Source: Setoptus koraiensis
Lineage: Eukaryota > Arthropoda
Direction: 5' to 3'
Assembly: GCA_048013815.1 (NCBI GenBank)
Contig: CM106585.1
Span: forward strand, 1,240,001-1,304,000
Length of the DNA stretch: 64,000 nt
Shown here: one piece after another, positions 12,653-24,400 of the stretch
Layout of the letters: each line of letters begins with the position of its first letter
Position numbering within the stretch: position 1 is the first letter of the stretch
Program-made: the position numbers and the translations under genes
The notes under the pieces: generated by a model
Database searches by the model: none
Told to the model about the DNA's origin: nothing
Seen by the model: only the letters and a program-made list of their open reading frames with translations

Positions 12653-15600
12653 GCTGTTGTTGTTGTTGTTGTTATTGTTATTGTTGTATCAGTGACAACA
12701 ATATCATGCGGCATCTTTCTAGTGTGTGACCATGATCATAATCATATTATTAATAATACAAGTGCATGCTACTGAAAGAAGTGGAATGGACCCTCATCTC
12801 ACGCATTAACTTTCAACTTTGAGCCGGCATTGGTAGTGGGTGAACCAACTGTTCTCACTTGGAGAACTGGCTATCGTGACGTCATATTGGTATCATATAA
12901 TTGTGGCGGCGATGGTGTTGGCAATAGTATATTAGCAATGTTCCTTGTTGCTAGATAGATTCGTTGTGGGCGCAATTTCAGCTAGACAGACAATTCTACA
13001 GCCAGTTCAATGACCCCATATTGACTGTATATCACGGCCAAACAACGACTCTTACTTTTACTTGCTTCTTCTTGGCTTAAGAGAAGCAACATAGAAGCGA
13101 CAGAGAGGCGACAGACTAGCGATAGAGAAAGACTAAACACAAAACGATGATGAGATAAAATTGGTCTTTTAGAAATGTGCCGATAGAAGCGCCCCCAGTG
13201 CCACTTGAGCTCTCGCAAGTATCCAATTTGTTTGAGTAATTTCACTCGCTTCTCATTGTTGTTTTGTCAGCACTACATGTCAACAGCAACTTTTTATCAT
13301 GATGGGTCTGTGTTTATTGGTGCCTTGTTGACGATTAGCGATTCGTTTGCAGTTTGCACGATGTGCAGAATTGTGTCACCAATTAGTGTTTGCTATTTCA
13401 TTTCCGCACCTAACTAATGCTGCCATAAGACTGTTTGTACTTGGTCATTTGGGACTAAGCTGACGATTGAATAGTGTAAGTGCGCCCAGTTACATAATCA
13501 CCTCCCGGTGCCCAGAGATGCACGTTGTTGAGAGCGGTCGTAGTGATCATGGTTGTCGTTGTTGTTGTTGTTGTTTGGGTGGATGGCACTTTGAGCCATT
13601 ACATCATTAGTGATTGTGCATGTGTGTTAATTTTCACACCAGTGTTATGCAGTAAAAGGGTAAAAGACAAACAGATTAAGGCGAATGTTGCTGCTGTTAT
13701 ATACATGTAAATGAGTGTCAACAAAAATGTGTATGATAGACATTGTTCATTGGCTGTGTGTCCACTCAAATAGAGGCTATTCTATCAACATAGACATTAG
13801 ATCAATCTAACGTGCTTACAAGCAAACAACATCAACTAATACCAGCCACTTTAGCCAGCTATTTGTATTGGTGTTAATTTGTTTAGACTTGTCTGTGTGG
13901 CTGCTTGGCCAGCAGTTAGCCAATGACAAGCTGCTGAGAGCCGCCGGGGAAAGCCACCCTGACCTTTTATATATAATTAGCTGTTGTTGTTGTTGTTGTT
14001 GTTGTTGCTGCTGCTGGTACACACATTTGGCTGCTTATGTAACGTTACCACTATATATGGTTGGCAAATCAATGAAGCAACCGCCACAGCGGACATTAGC
14101 TGCGACAAATGATGTTACTACTGGCAGTTAGGATCAATGCACTGCAACGCCCACGATTCAAATGTTATATGAAGCGAGCAATGCCTTTAGTTATGTGCTT
14201 ACGTAACATAGGTAGAGGAAGCATGAAGCATCGACCGCTCTAGATACGGATTAAGCAAGGGACATGGAACAGTCACAATGACATGTGTATATGAGAGACA
14301 CAGACGCAGACACAGACAGAGTGAAAGTCAAACAAGAAAAAGAGCATCGCAATGTCACTGCATACGATCACCGTTGTTACCATCACCGATTATTTGCATA
14401 TTACTGAACACACAGTCCAACAATGCTTATGTAATTGCAAATATCTGTATCCGCCTACAAACGACAACAGCAAACGTCACACTAAGAGACATAGGCAAGA
14501 TGCAACTCTTTATCATGATGACGAGCGACATCCGTTGATATGATCAAAATGAGAGCTAGCAGAAATAATGGAAAGCATATTGGTGGATAGAGAAAGGCAC
14601 CGGCCCCATTATAAGCCATGATGAGGCACGTCTCCAGCAGTGCCATCGTAGCCTCCACCCTTTTTGATGCTCGCTCGCTTTTAGGCTACTCTAAAAGGCG
14701 CACTGGCGGCCTAATGTGGCTTGTTGGCAAGCGACAGAGTGCTCAAGTTTGATTATAACATCACCATCAACATCAACATCAACAACCTGAAACGATAGCG
14801 AGCGAGGCTGGCCAGAAAACAATTCGCCATACTCATCTTATCTATTTAAGTTACTTGTTCCGGGATAAACGAGGCCCTGTGCTGGCCAGAAACTCGTTCA
14901 CTTAGATCAGACGGTCAGTTGTCGGTTTTGTGTGTGTGTGTGGCCTATATTTGTGTCCTTTAAATTAGTAGTAGTGATGTTTGGCGCTTGCTTGTCGGTT
15001 ATTGTTTGCGGTCAGTTTTCTCTTGCACCATGTTTGCGCTTGTTACATTGTTTAGTATTCCCATAGTTGGTTCGTGTTGGTGTTGTTGTTGTTGGTGTTG
15101 TTGGTGTTGTTGTTGTTGTTGTTGCTGTTGTTGTGGCAGTACTCAACAACACTACCAAATTGGCTAATATAATATACCAACAACGAGAGGATAACAACTT
15201 AGCCAGTTGCAACTTGCAACGCACCAAGCCATTTGATATTTGCTCAAGTGAGCCAACTGTAAGCCAGTCTAGCCAACGTGCCAGCATGCTCGCCAATGTA
15301 CCATAGTTAACAGTGTTCAGCCTAATACTGTTGCAACAATGTTATGCAAAAATGATTATGATGTCAGTGTTGGGTCGCTCTTGTTGCTGTCATTTTTGTT
15401 TGGTGCTGTTGTTGTTGTTTTTGATTGGGCCCATGTCAACCACCTCTAACCAAACAACTAATGTTAGCATTCACGCAAGACAAGATGAAGTGCATAAATG
15501 ATTCAGTCTAACGGTCGCTGCTGCATGACATAACAGTACACTGTTATGTCATGCAGCAGCAGCAGCAACAGCAGCCAGACAGCAAGCAAACTGGGGCCCA

Positions 15601-17194
15601 CTACTGAGCTGATGAATGAATTCATGAAAAGATAAGAGACAAAAAACAGACTAACAACTAAAACAACGAGACATACGAGAGAAAAAAGAACGCTGTCATG
15701 CTTAAGGTTCATATAGAATGTATAAATATTATGCCACTGGTGTTAACGCATAGTGTTAGTAACTTTTTGTGTTAGTCACAAAGTGCCAGATATTTAAACG
15801 TGACAGCCATTATTATGACAGTAGCAGTAGCGAGAATAACACGTTAGTATGGCTGCATTCATGTGTGATGGTGTTGACGCTACTCATACCATAAAGCAGC
15901 AGTCATATTAGAATGGGGGCCAAGCGAATAGACTGTTCTTTTAATAGACAACAACGATAGATCGATCGATTGATCGATAGTTGGACGCCACAAGAGAACC
16001 ATTATTGGCATAATCAGCAACATTGACTGGCTGCAAGCGACCAATGTGCATACAAGCTACTCATGATGAGCTACCTCGTCTTCATGATGATGGGGCTATT
16101 ACCATAAGTATATTCTCAGTTTGCAGTAAGTATTTTTACTTATAAACTATTGCTAGCTGGTTGGTTCATTCATTCATTCGCATTAACATCTACATATAAG
16201 AGGCAGCTATAGAGAGAATGACAAATGGTAACATAGAGAGACCTTGAGAGAGAACAAATAATACATTCGATTACATTATGTCGGGACCCCCATGTCTAGG
16301 CACGAGTAAAAGTGTTACATAATTTTGTTTTGGCGCCTATTGTGTAACACACTTGTATGTTTGCGTTCGTGTTTGAGCTAGTGATCAATCACAAAAAAAT
16401 AAACCTTTGCCTTCTAGTTCAAACCACAATTGTTTCGTTTAAAGTAACTCCCTGGGTGACCGATCAGAATCTTTTTCTCTCCCTCATTTCTTATTAATGG
16501 CAGCCCTATATTAGCAATGGGTTAGCTATTATTTTCCATTCAGTACAGCACACCAATACATGTAGTGTTTGGTGCAATCCTTTGATCCCTTTTATTTGCC
16601 TCAAATAAGCAGCCAGTGCAATGACTATATATCATGGTGATTATGATATCGTTAAAGGAGCTCCAACATTCTTTTTAACTCTTATTTGATTTTCAGCTCG
16701 GATGTTTACGATGGAAAGATTTTATTTCACTTCCGCTGACAATAGATAGAGACCAATTTCCGGCATTATGTCTGTTAGTTTCTATGCATTGACTATGTCA
16801 ACAACATGATGACTTTCGCTGCATATCATTTGACCTTTATGTATGGCTGACATTTACTGTTTGCTTTAAATCTGCCTATTAATCTAAATATACCATTGAA
16901 AATAAAATCAACTCTTGACCTATTTATAGGACTTTATCGGAATGCTCTAGATTGACGCGCTTCCCGTCGTTGCAAGGCCTGACAAATTTACGTTATTTAC
17001 ATTTGGATAGGTGCAATATAAATTACATTCCACAGGATATTTGTAATCATTGGCCGCACTTAACTAGCTTGTAAGTCTCTTGCTTAGGACACCAATTAAC
17101 TGTCAATAGCATATGTTGGCGTCAACTTTAACATGTTAGCTCAATTCACTAATTCATGTTGCCAAGTTAGCGCGAACATAAAAATCCAATTAAC

Positions 17195-17225
<31 letters not shown>

Positions 17226-18422
17226 GGCTCCTAAAAAAATGTCCTCACCATGACAAATCCATTGGGGGATGAGACTAATCAAACAACCAACCAATTAACG
17301 GAATTCAATGCAGAGTGTTGAGGTCGAATCACATCGAGCGCATTCCAGTCTTGGCGCATTGTAAGGCGTTACTGCTGCTGTAAGTATCGTGTGTAATTAC
17401 TAATTAGTTGTGATTTTAATTAACGAAATTGAGATACAATATAAATTGGTTGTGCAAATACGTATGTAACTACTAGTGAGTATGTGATTAAACATGTATG
17501 ATATGTATGGAACAATTCAATCAGGTTTGATTGAATCGTGCAATACAATTGGTTGGTTATACACAGTGCATCTCTTACATTGCATTTGAACAGGGAGGCA
17601 TAAAGACCCAGATGTTGGCTAGTGCATTGAACCAAAAGCGACACACACACGCACACAGAGTGAGCATGGTGATAAGTGTGGCAGCGTGCAGTGCTGGTAT
17701 GTGAAGCGACAAAGATCCAAGATGGCCGTCTTTTGTATCATTAGAGAACAATGAGACTGAATGGAATCGAATAAAGTACAATGTAGCACTTGTATATTCT
17801 ATTGTCAGCTGTTGTTGTGTCTGGTTGATGCGTGTGTGTGTGTGTGTGTTTACTAGAGTGTTAGCAGCCATCAAAACAACATTTGTGTGCATCTAACTAA
17901 CTGGTGTGTTAGTTGCACGTTATCAAGTTGATTGTGTCATTTATAAACACGTAAGCCTTTCACACCAAAACTTTTTGGTGTGAACACTCGACCAGCACAC
18001 AACACAAAATGATATATATACACCAGTACAGTAATGATCAGAGAGCATAAAAAGGGGCACGGCTCACTTTGGCCCCACAATGGCGAGTGCAAAGGATAAC
18101 TTATCAACTTGTGTGTGGCGAGTAAACACACTTTGTACAGTTTGTATACAGTGCAATTTGGTAATACATTGTAATGCATTGCAATGGCATCCAGTGAACA
18201 GGGTGTATGCAAGCGAATAGCGACGGATAGCAATCAATCACAATAATCTCATGTTGTTCTTACACTTACTGCAACAACACGCTGCAATTTTTGTTGGCCA
18301 AATGGGCGCACTTCACGCAACACGCGCTCGCTGTCTCAATTTTCGTTTGTTCGCACACGACATTCTATATGCTCTATTAACACTATATACACATTGTTCT
18401 GTGACTGTACTGACCAGCAGCT

Positions 18423-18456
<34 letters not shown>

Positions 18457-21400
18457 TCTCGCAGCAATAGCAACTTGTATAATCATGCTTTTGTTTTTGC
18501 CACTTGTATTTTATGTGTGTCTCTGCTATGATGATAAAATGCAATACATAAACGGTGGCTACATCATTGCACATTCAGCATCTACACAGTGCACAGTGTA
18601 TGTAGTGGGGCACACGGTAGAGTGGTGCAAAACAAAAGACACTGACTAACTTGTGACAGGGGCGAGAGGGGTGAGGGGGGCGAGGGGGCGAGGGTAGCGA
18701 GAGGGGCGCGAGGGTGAGTTGGGATGGCGACCAGCAGCACAAGCAAGCGTGTGCGACCTTGAACGGATTGAACCAACAATCGAACTTATTTAGTTGCTGG
18801 CTCACTCGCAGCAACTGGTAAATGATACAGCGCGCACGACAGCATGTGCAGTATGTATAGTAACAAGTAACAAATGTATTTATTATATGGATGAGATCGC
18901 AAGACAATAGAAGGAGAATTGCTGCTCAGTAGTACGAAATGAATTAATGATAGCATCGTATAGGCACAGTTGTTACTTGCCAAGCTCTCTAGCAGTGAAT
19001 AGCGATGGGGGTCAGCGAACTAGCACTCGCTACGTTGGTAACAACAACCGACCAACCAGCCAACCAACCAACCAACAACTAATGAATGCTGTCTCGCTGG
19101 CCTCTTTTAACCAATCTCTTACTCACTTCATGCTGCCTACAATCATCCTTTGGAATAAACCAATCAAACATCAACCAAACTGAACCCAAATAACAAACTA
19201 GAGACCTCTCATACAACCGAATCCAGAGATTGAGCGGGACCAACTTCTTGCATCAGAGCAACTTGATTGATCTATATCTAGGTAGGTTCATAGTGAGATA
19301 GATTGCTTATCCCATTGCACAATAATGGGTAATGCCATAATGGGTTGCATTCAATGACCCTGCTAGCTATACAATTAATTAAGTAATATCCAATGTATCA
19401 ATAAGCCGTATCTATTAACCCTTTACCCTATACTATTGACTACTATACTGATTGCGCACTAATTGTTGTTATCTTTGTTGCATTCGCACCAACGCTCTCT
19501 TATGGCCGTTGCGATAACAAAAATAAACCTACAAACCAACAATTGCTTGGCCGATACTCGTTTCCAATCACAGGATACAATCTAATGGAGTCCATTGACC
19601 AACCTGACACTTTTATTGGATTAAACAGTCTACAAATCTTAGAGCTACAAAATAATAGGATATCCATAATACATTCACTGGCATTCGCACCATTGAATAA
19701 AACACTATTGGATTTAAATGTTGCAAATAATCAATTAATTACATTGCCATATCAAGGATTAGATAATTTGACTGTGATAAAAGCCTATGGAAATATTCAA
19801 TTAAAAGAAATGCCATTCTTTCCTAATGCGCACTCTTTAGCATTATCGTATGCATATCATTGTTGCGACTATCAACAACAGCAACAACAACAATCAACAA
19901 TGTCGCCCCATCATAGTAGCACCAATGATAATAATGAACAACCAGTTTCTATTCCATTGATGGGAACTGCAACAACTCTACGTCAGATTGAACAACAGCA
20001 ACAACTCAATCAAGCAACTGTGATAAACCAACGTCTTATGTTGACTAACAACCAAACCAAACACTCCCATATCACTGACAGCCATAATAAACTAGCCAAC
20101 TACAATTCATCAACATCATTAACGCAACACGAACAACCGAATCATCAATCACGGCTTCTCACTTCGTCAAACACACATCAACGAGATGAACATTTTAACA
20201 GCGATAAAACTGCAGCTTCTCCATCACACTCTAAAGGAATCAATATCGATACGCAAGACACAAATAATAATAATGAAGCAAATGATAAAGATTCTACTGA
20301 GAAGGCAGCAGAAATTCGGCAATCCTGGTTACCACAGTGGATTGATTCGATTTTTGATGCGCTATCTGTCCACGGAACAAAAAGTAGTTCATCAATGAAC
20401 AAAACGACCAACATTTTTTTGCATAATGAATCAGACAGCACGGATTATGGAAGAAATAGATCTTCTACCTTGCCTATCATCACTCAAAACGACAATCATT
20501 TGCATCATCCATCAAGGATACATCATAAACATTCTCAATGGGACAAAATTGACACTGACAGAAATAATCAATCCTATCAAAAAGATTACCATCTACCTGA
20601 TGGAGAGTGGTCAACAGAAGAAAATGACAATGACATGACAATGAATCAGGCAGGAGATCAGGACGTTGCAAGTGATCGTAGGGACAATGTCAGTGAAATT
20701 ATCTATTGGGCTCCGTCCACTTTTACTAAGGTCGATCTTAATGCGTGGCAAACAGAAATTTTAAATATATGGACAAATCGTTCTTCAACGCCTATCAAAT
20801 TAACTCATCCTTCATGGTCTGTCTCAAATACAAAAGAGATCTCTCAAGTATCTTATTCACCTAGTCAACATTTAAAGGCTAAAAATCGAACTGCATCGAT
20901 CGATTTGAATAATGATGATGCGTTCACCCCAAATACAGAGGATGATCTTCATAGAATACGCAAGCGAGAGCTATTATATCATGATAAATTCGATGATGAT
21001 GTCACTTTAATCCCACACCAGTCTATGACGGAAATTCGGAATCAGCTTTTTCAGAGTCACGAGCCAAGTCTAAACCTGATAGACCTTCAAGAAGATCTGC
21101 GTGCCATTATGTCTGCCATCAATGGAAAACAACTAATGTACTCCATTGATGAATACAGTACAAGCCGATCATCGTTGCTTGTGCACAGAATAACAAGAGA
21201 TGTTGGCCCCAAACTAAAACTCAATAGACCAGTACATTGCCTACCAGAACCAGGCCCCTTTATGCCCTGTCAAGATTTGTTTGGTTGGTGGACATTACGA
21301 TTTGGTATTTGGTTCGTATTTCTCTTGGCTTTCATCGGAAACGGATTGGTGATAGTGGTATTGACGTCGATACGTTCATCTTCAAGCTCTTTAGCGGGCC

Positions 21401-24400
21401 TCATGATGATGTCGACCTCTAAAAGAAGCGTCGACGTGCCAAGATTTTTAGTTACTAATCTCGCAGTTGCAGATTTTTTAATGGCCATATATTTGGGCAT
21501 ATTGGCTATTGTGGACGCATCAACGTTAGGTTATTTCAAGGTATATGCGATCAAATGGCAATACTCTTTCGGGTGCAAACTGGCTGGTTTCTTGGGAGTT
21601 TTTAGTAGTGAACTTAGCGTCTTTATATTAGCCATTATTACCCTAGAACGCAACTATGCAATAACAAATGCCGTCCATCTCAATAGGCGCCTATCGTTGA
21701 GAAAAGCCTCAGTTATAATGGCCTGTGGTTATCTCTTTGCAATATTGATGGCAGTGTTACCACTTGTTGGAATAAGTGATTATAGAAAATTTGCAATATG
21801 TTTACCATTAGAGATAGATTCTAGCATATACTCATTTATTTATGTGTCGTCTCTGATTGGTGTCAACCTATTCAGTTTCCTTCTACTTCTAGCATGTTAT
21901 GTTAGAATGTATTGCGCTATAAGAGGATCGCAAGCATGGAATTCGAATGATACGAGGATTGCAAAGAGAATGGCCATATTAGTTTTCACTGACTTCCTCT
22001 GCTGGGCACCGATATCTTTCATAGGACTCTTTGCCTTATTCGGGCGTCAATTAGTGACTATGGATGGGGTGAAAATCTTTACAATTTTTGTTTTGCCACT
22101 CAACAGCATAGCTAACCCATTCCTATATGCAATAACTACGAAAAAATTCAAGAGGGATCTAGATCTTCTAATGAAACGCCTAAAAACATCGAATATTATC
22201 ACTAAATGTCGAAGATCGTTACGGGCTACATTTTCACCTGAAGAACAAACAAATTTCGACCCCACAGATAGCATCCAGGTTGAGCAGAATCAACAAAATC
22301 TCTGCGATGTGTGTGGTACCAATGCTGCCGATTTAAATATCAAAAATAAACTTGACGAACTCAAACAACAGCCTCTATTAGTGGAAGAGTACAAGGAAAG
22401 AAGAATGTATCTCAAGAACTCACTAGGTGTCGCTCGCTGTTCGAAATGCAAACTTTTGAAATTACTCAGAAGTCAACCTACCGACGATTCTCCCAACCAA
22501 ACGTCTCGTCGGTGTCAATTGAGCCCAATAATTAGTAATGCACAAAGGCCCAACAGTCCTTTGCCTTTTGGATGTGACTGTAATGATTGTAAGGCTAAAT
22601 ACGAGCACGACAATCAGCTCAGTCCAAGCATGAGTTCCATGATGGCCAACGTAGTTTGTCATTCCCATACGCAACGAGTCAAATCTCCTTCTCAAATCAT
22701 ACATAACAATAGGAAGGTAGTTGGTCAGCGTAGATGTCCATCTCCTCGTCTTCACAAGCGCATTATGGGTGATAATTTAGACAATCAGACAGTAGGTTTC
22801 TGTGTTCATTGCGGAGGCACCGGAGGTGGTCGTCGCAGGGCACGTAATCGTAATAGAAAATTGGCTAATGCCGAGATATGTCAGTTTCACGAACCTCTTT
22901 TGCCTAAACGTCAAGTCTATAGTGATGACAAAAAACAAACTATATCCTGTAAAAGGTCACAAGATAGAGTGAATTCTCCAACTCTGCGATCGACATTGGC
23001 GTCGCCAATTTTGCCCACATCATTTAACACAAGCTTCCAATCACTGGGCAAACAATCTTATATCTATCAATATGATGATAATATGACGCTTATGGTCAAA
23101 CCGGTGTCTCACAACAGACGAAATAGAGATGACATCGCAGAAGAATCTATGTTTCAATCAAGTCCCAAATTGATTATCAATGATGTATCATCTCATGATC
23201 CAAAATGCCACCTTAGAGCCACGGAATCAAATCAATCTTTGTCCAAAAAAGAGCGTCTCCTGCAATCTCAAGTTATAAGCAAACAGCATTCAGAAGAATC
23301 TTTATCAGACTTAGGGCAACATAATCAAGATAGTGAAGTCAGATCCAGGAGTGCTATCTCTAATCGATGCTTGGATCGTCAGGAATCCCTTCTATCAATC
23401 TATAGTGATACTAGACCCAAATCATGCCTTGCCATAACCTATTTGCATGCCAATAACTCACTAGGCACTTGTAAAGATGAATACAGGCCTCATTCTTGGT
23501 CGCAACCAAATTATCAAACTAATCATATCAGAAAAGTGGTAAATGATATCACAAACGAAAGAATGCAACTATTAGATGGAAATGGGCCAACTATCCACAT
23601 AATGAATGACTCACATAATCTTGATGATGATCCTCATGAATTGATGAATCTGTCCAGCATGAACAAAGACAATAAGTTGAACCTTACCGACATGCTAAAA
23701 TTAAAAGAATCCAATAATCTTACTGGTCGAATGCTAAAACCGTTAGCTCAAGCATGGTCAAACATACAAACAATATCGAAATCTAGTCTGGCATCATCGA
23801 GGATCTCCTCGTCAAAATCACAGTCGATTTCGGCAAATAATCAAAATGTTAGCCAGAAACAAAAAGGTGATGCATCTTCGCAACTAGGAAAAGAGAAATA
23901 CAAACAAAAGAATTTTAAGACTAAGTGCATTCAAGATGAAGACGAAGTCTTTGTTTCGACGTCAACCGAAGAAGATGTCTTCGATTCTGAAGATAATCAT
24001 AAACATGTCAATGAGATTGATGTGGCTAAACAAGATGCAATTAAAGAGAAACTCACTGTTGATCAATATAATCCATTAGCAACATGTCACAGGTGTAACT
24101 CTTGGTCTGTGGCAACTAAATTAGAGCAATCGTACGTTTGCGAAGAAAATAGAGGTCTCAGCCAGCCGCTCACTATTACTATATTATCAGATACTGCAGG
24201 CAAATGCCAGTTACAAGGAGTTGTTGGATTAAAAGATGGTAATAAAATATCGAGAGACAATCATGTTTTGATAAAGAGAATTACTAACATAGATGATCAC
24301 AATAGGATTAAGAGTAAAAACGATTTTTACAGAAAGCAGAGATTAAAAAACCAACAAAGCTTCAATAGCGAGAGCTCATCAACTAGACGAACTGCTATGA

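Larger units (their letters stand above)
11723..16929. other. LGR intron 5 (5.2 kb)
   Basis: Intron bounded by GTGAGT at 11723 and TTTATAG at 16929. No nested gene is seen. It holds TTG/CAA microsatellites (12610-12687, 13982-14013, 15076-15135), an ATCG-rich tract near 15959-15980, and the long palindrome at 15517-15560. The short open frames here are translations of TTG/TGT repeats. Confidence 0.8.
17380..19201. other. LGR intron 7 (1.8 kb)
   Basis: Intron with GT repeats (about 17830-17849 and 18424-18444), a 12-bp inverted repeat (17959-17984) and the G-rich quadruplex candidate (18659-18714). No nested exon is supported. Confidence 0.75.

Noticed and set aside
16116-16135. TTTGCAGTAAGT resembling a ratchet site in LGR intron 5
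   Set aside because: It lacks the second G needed for adjoining AG|GT sites.
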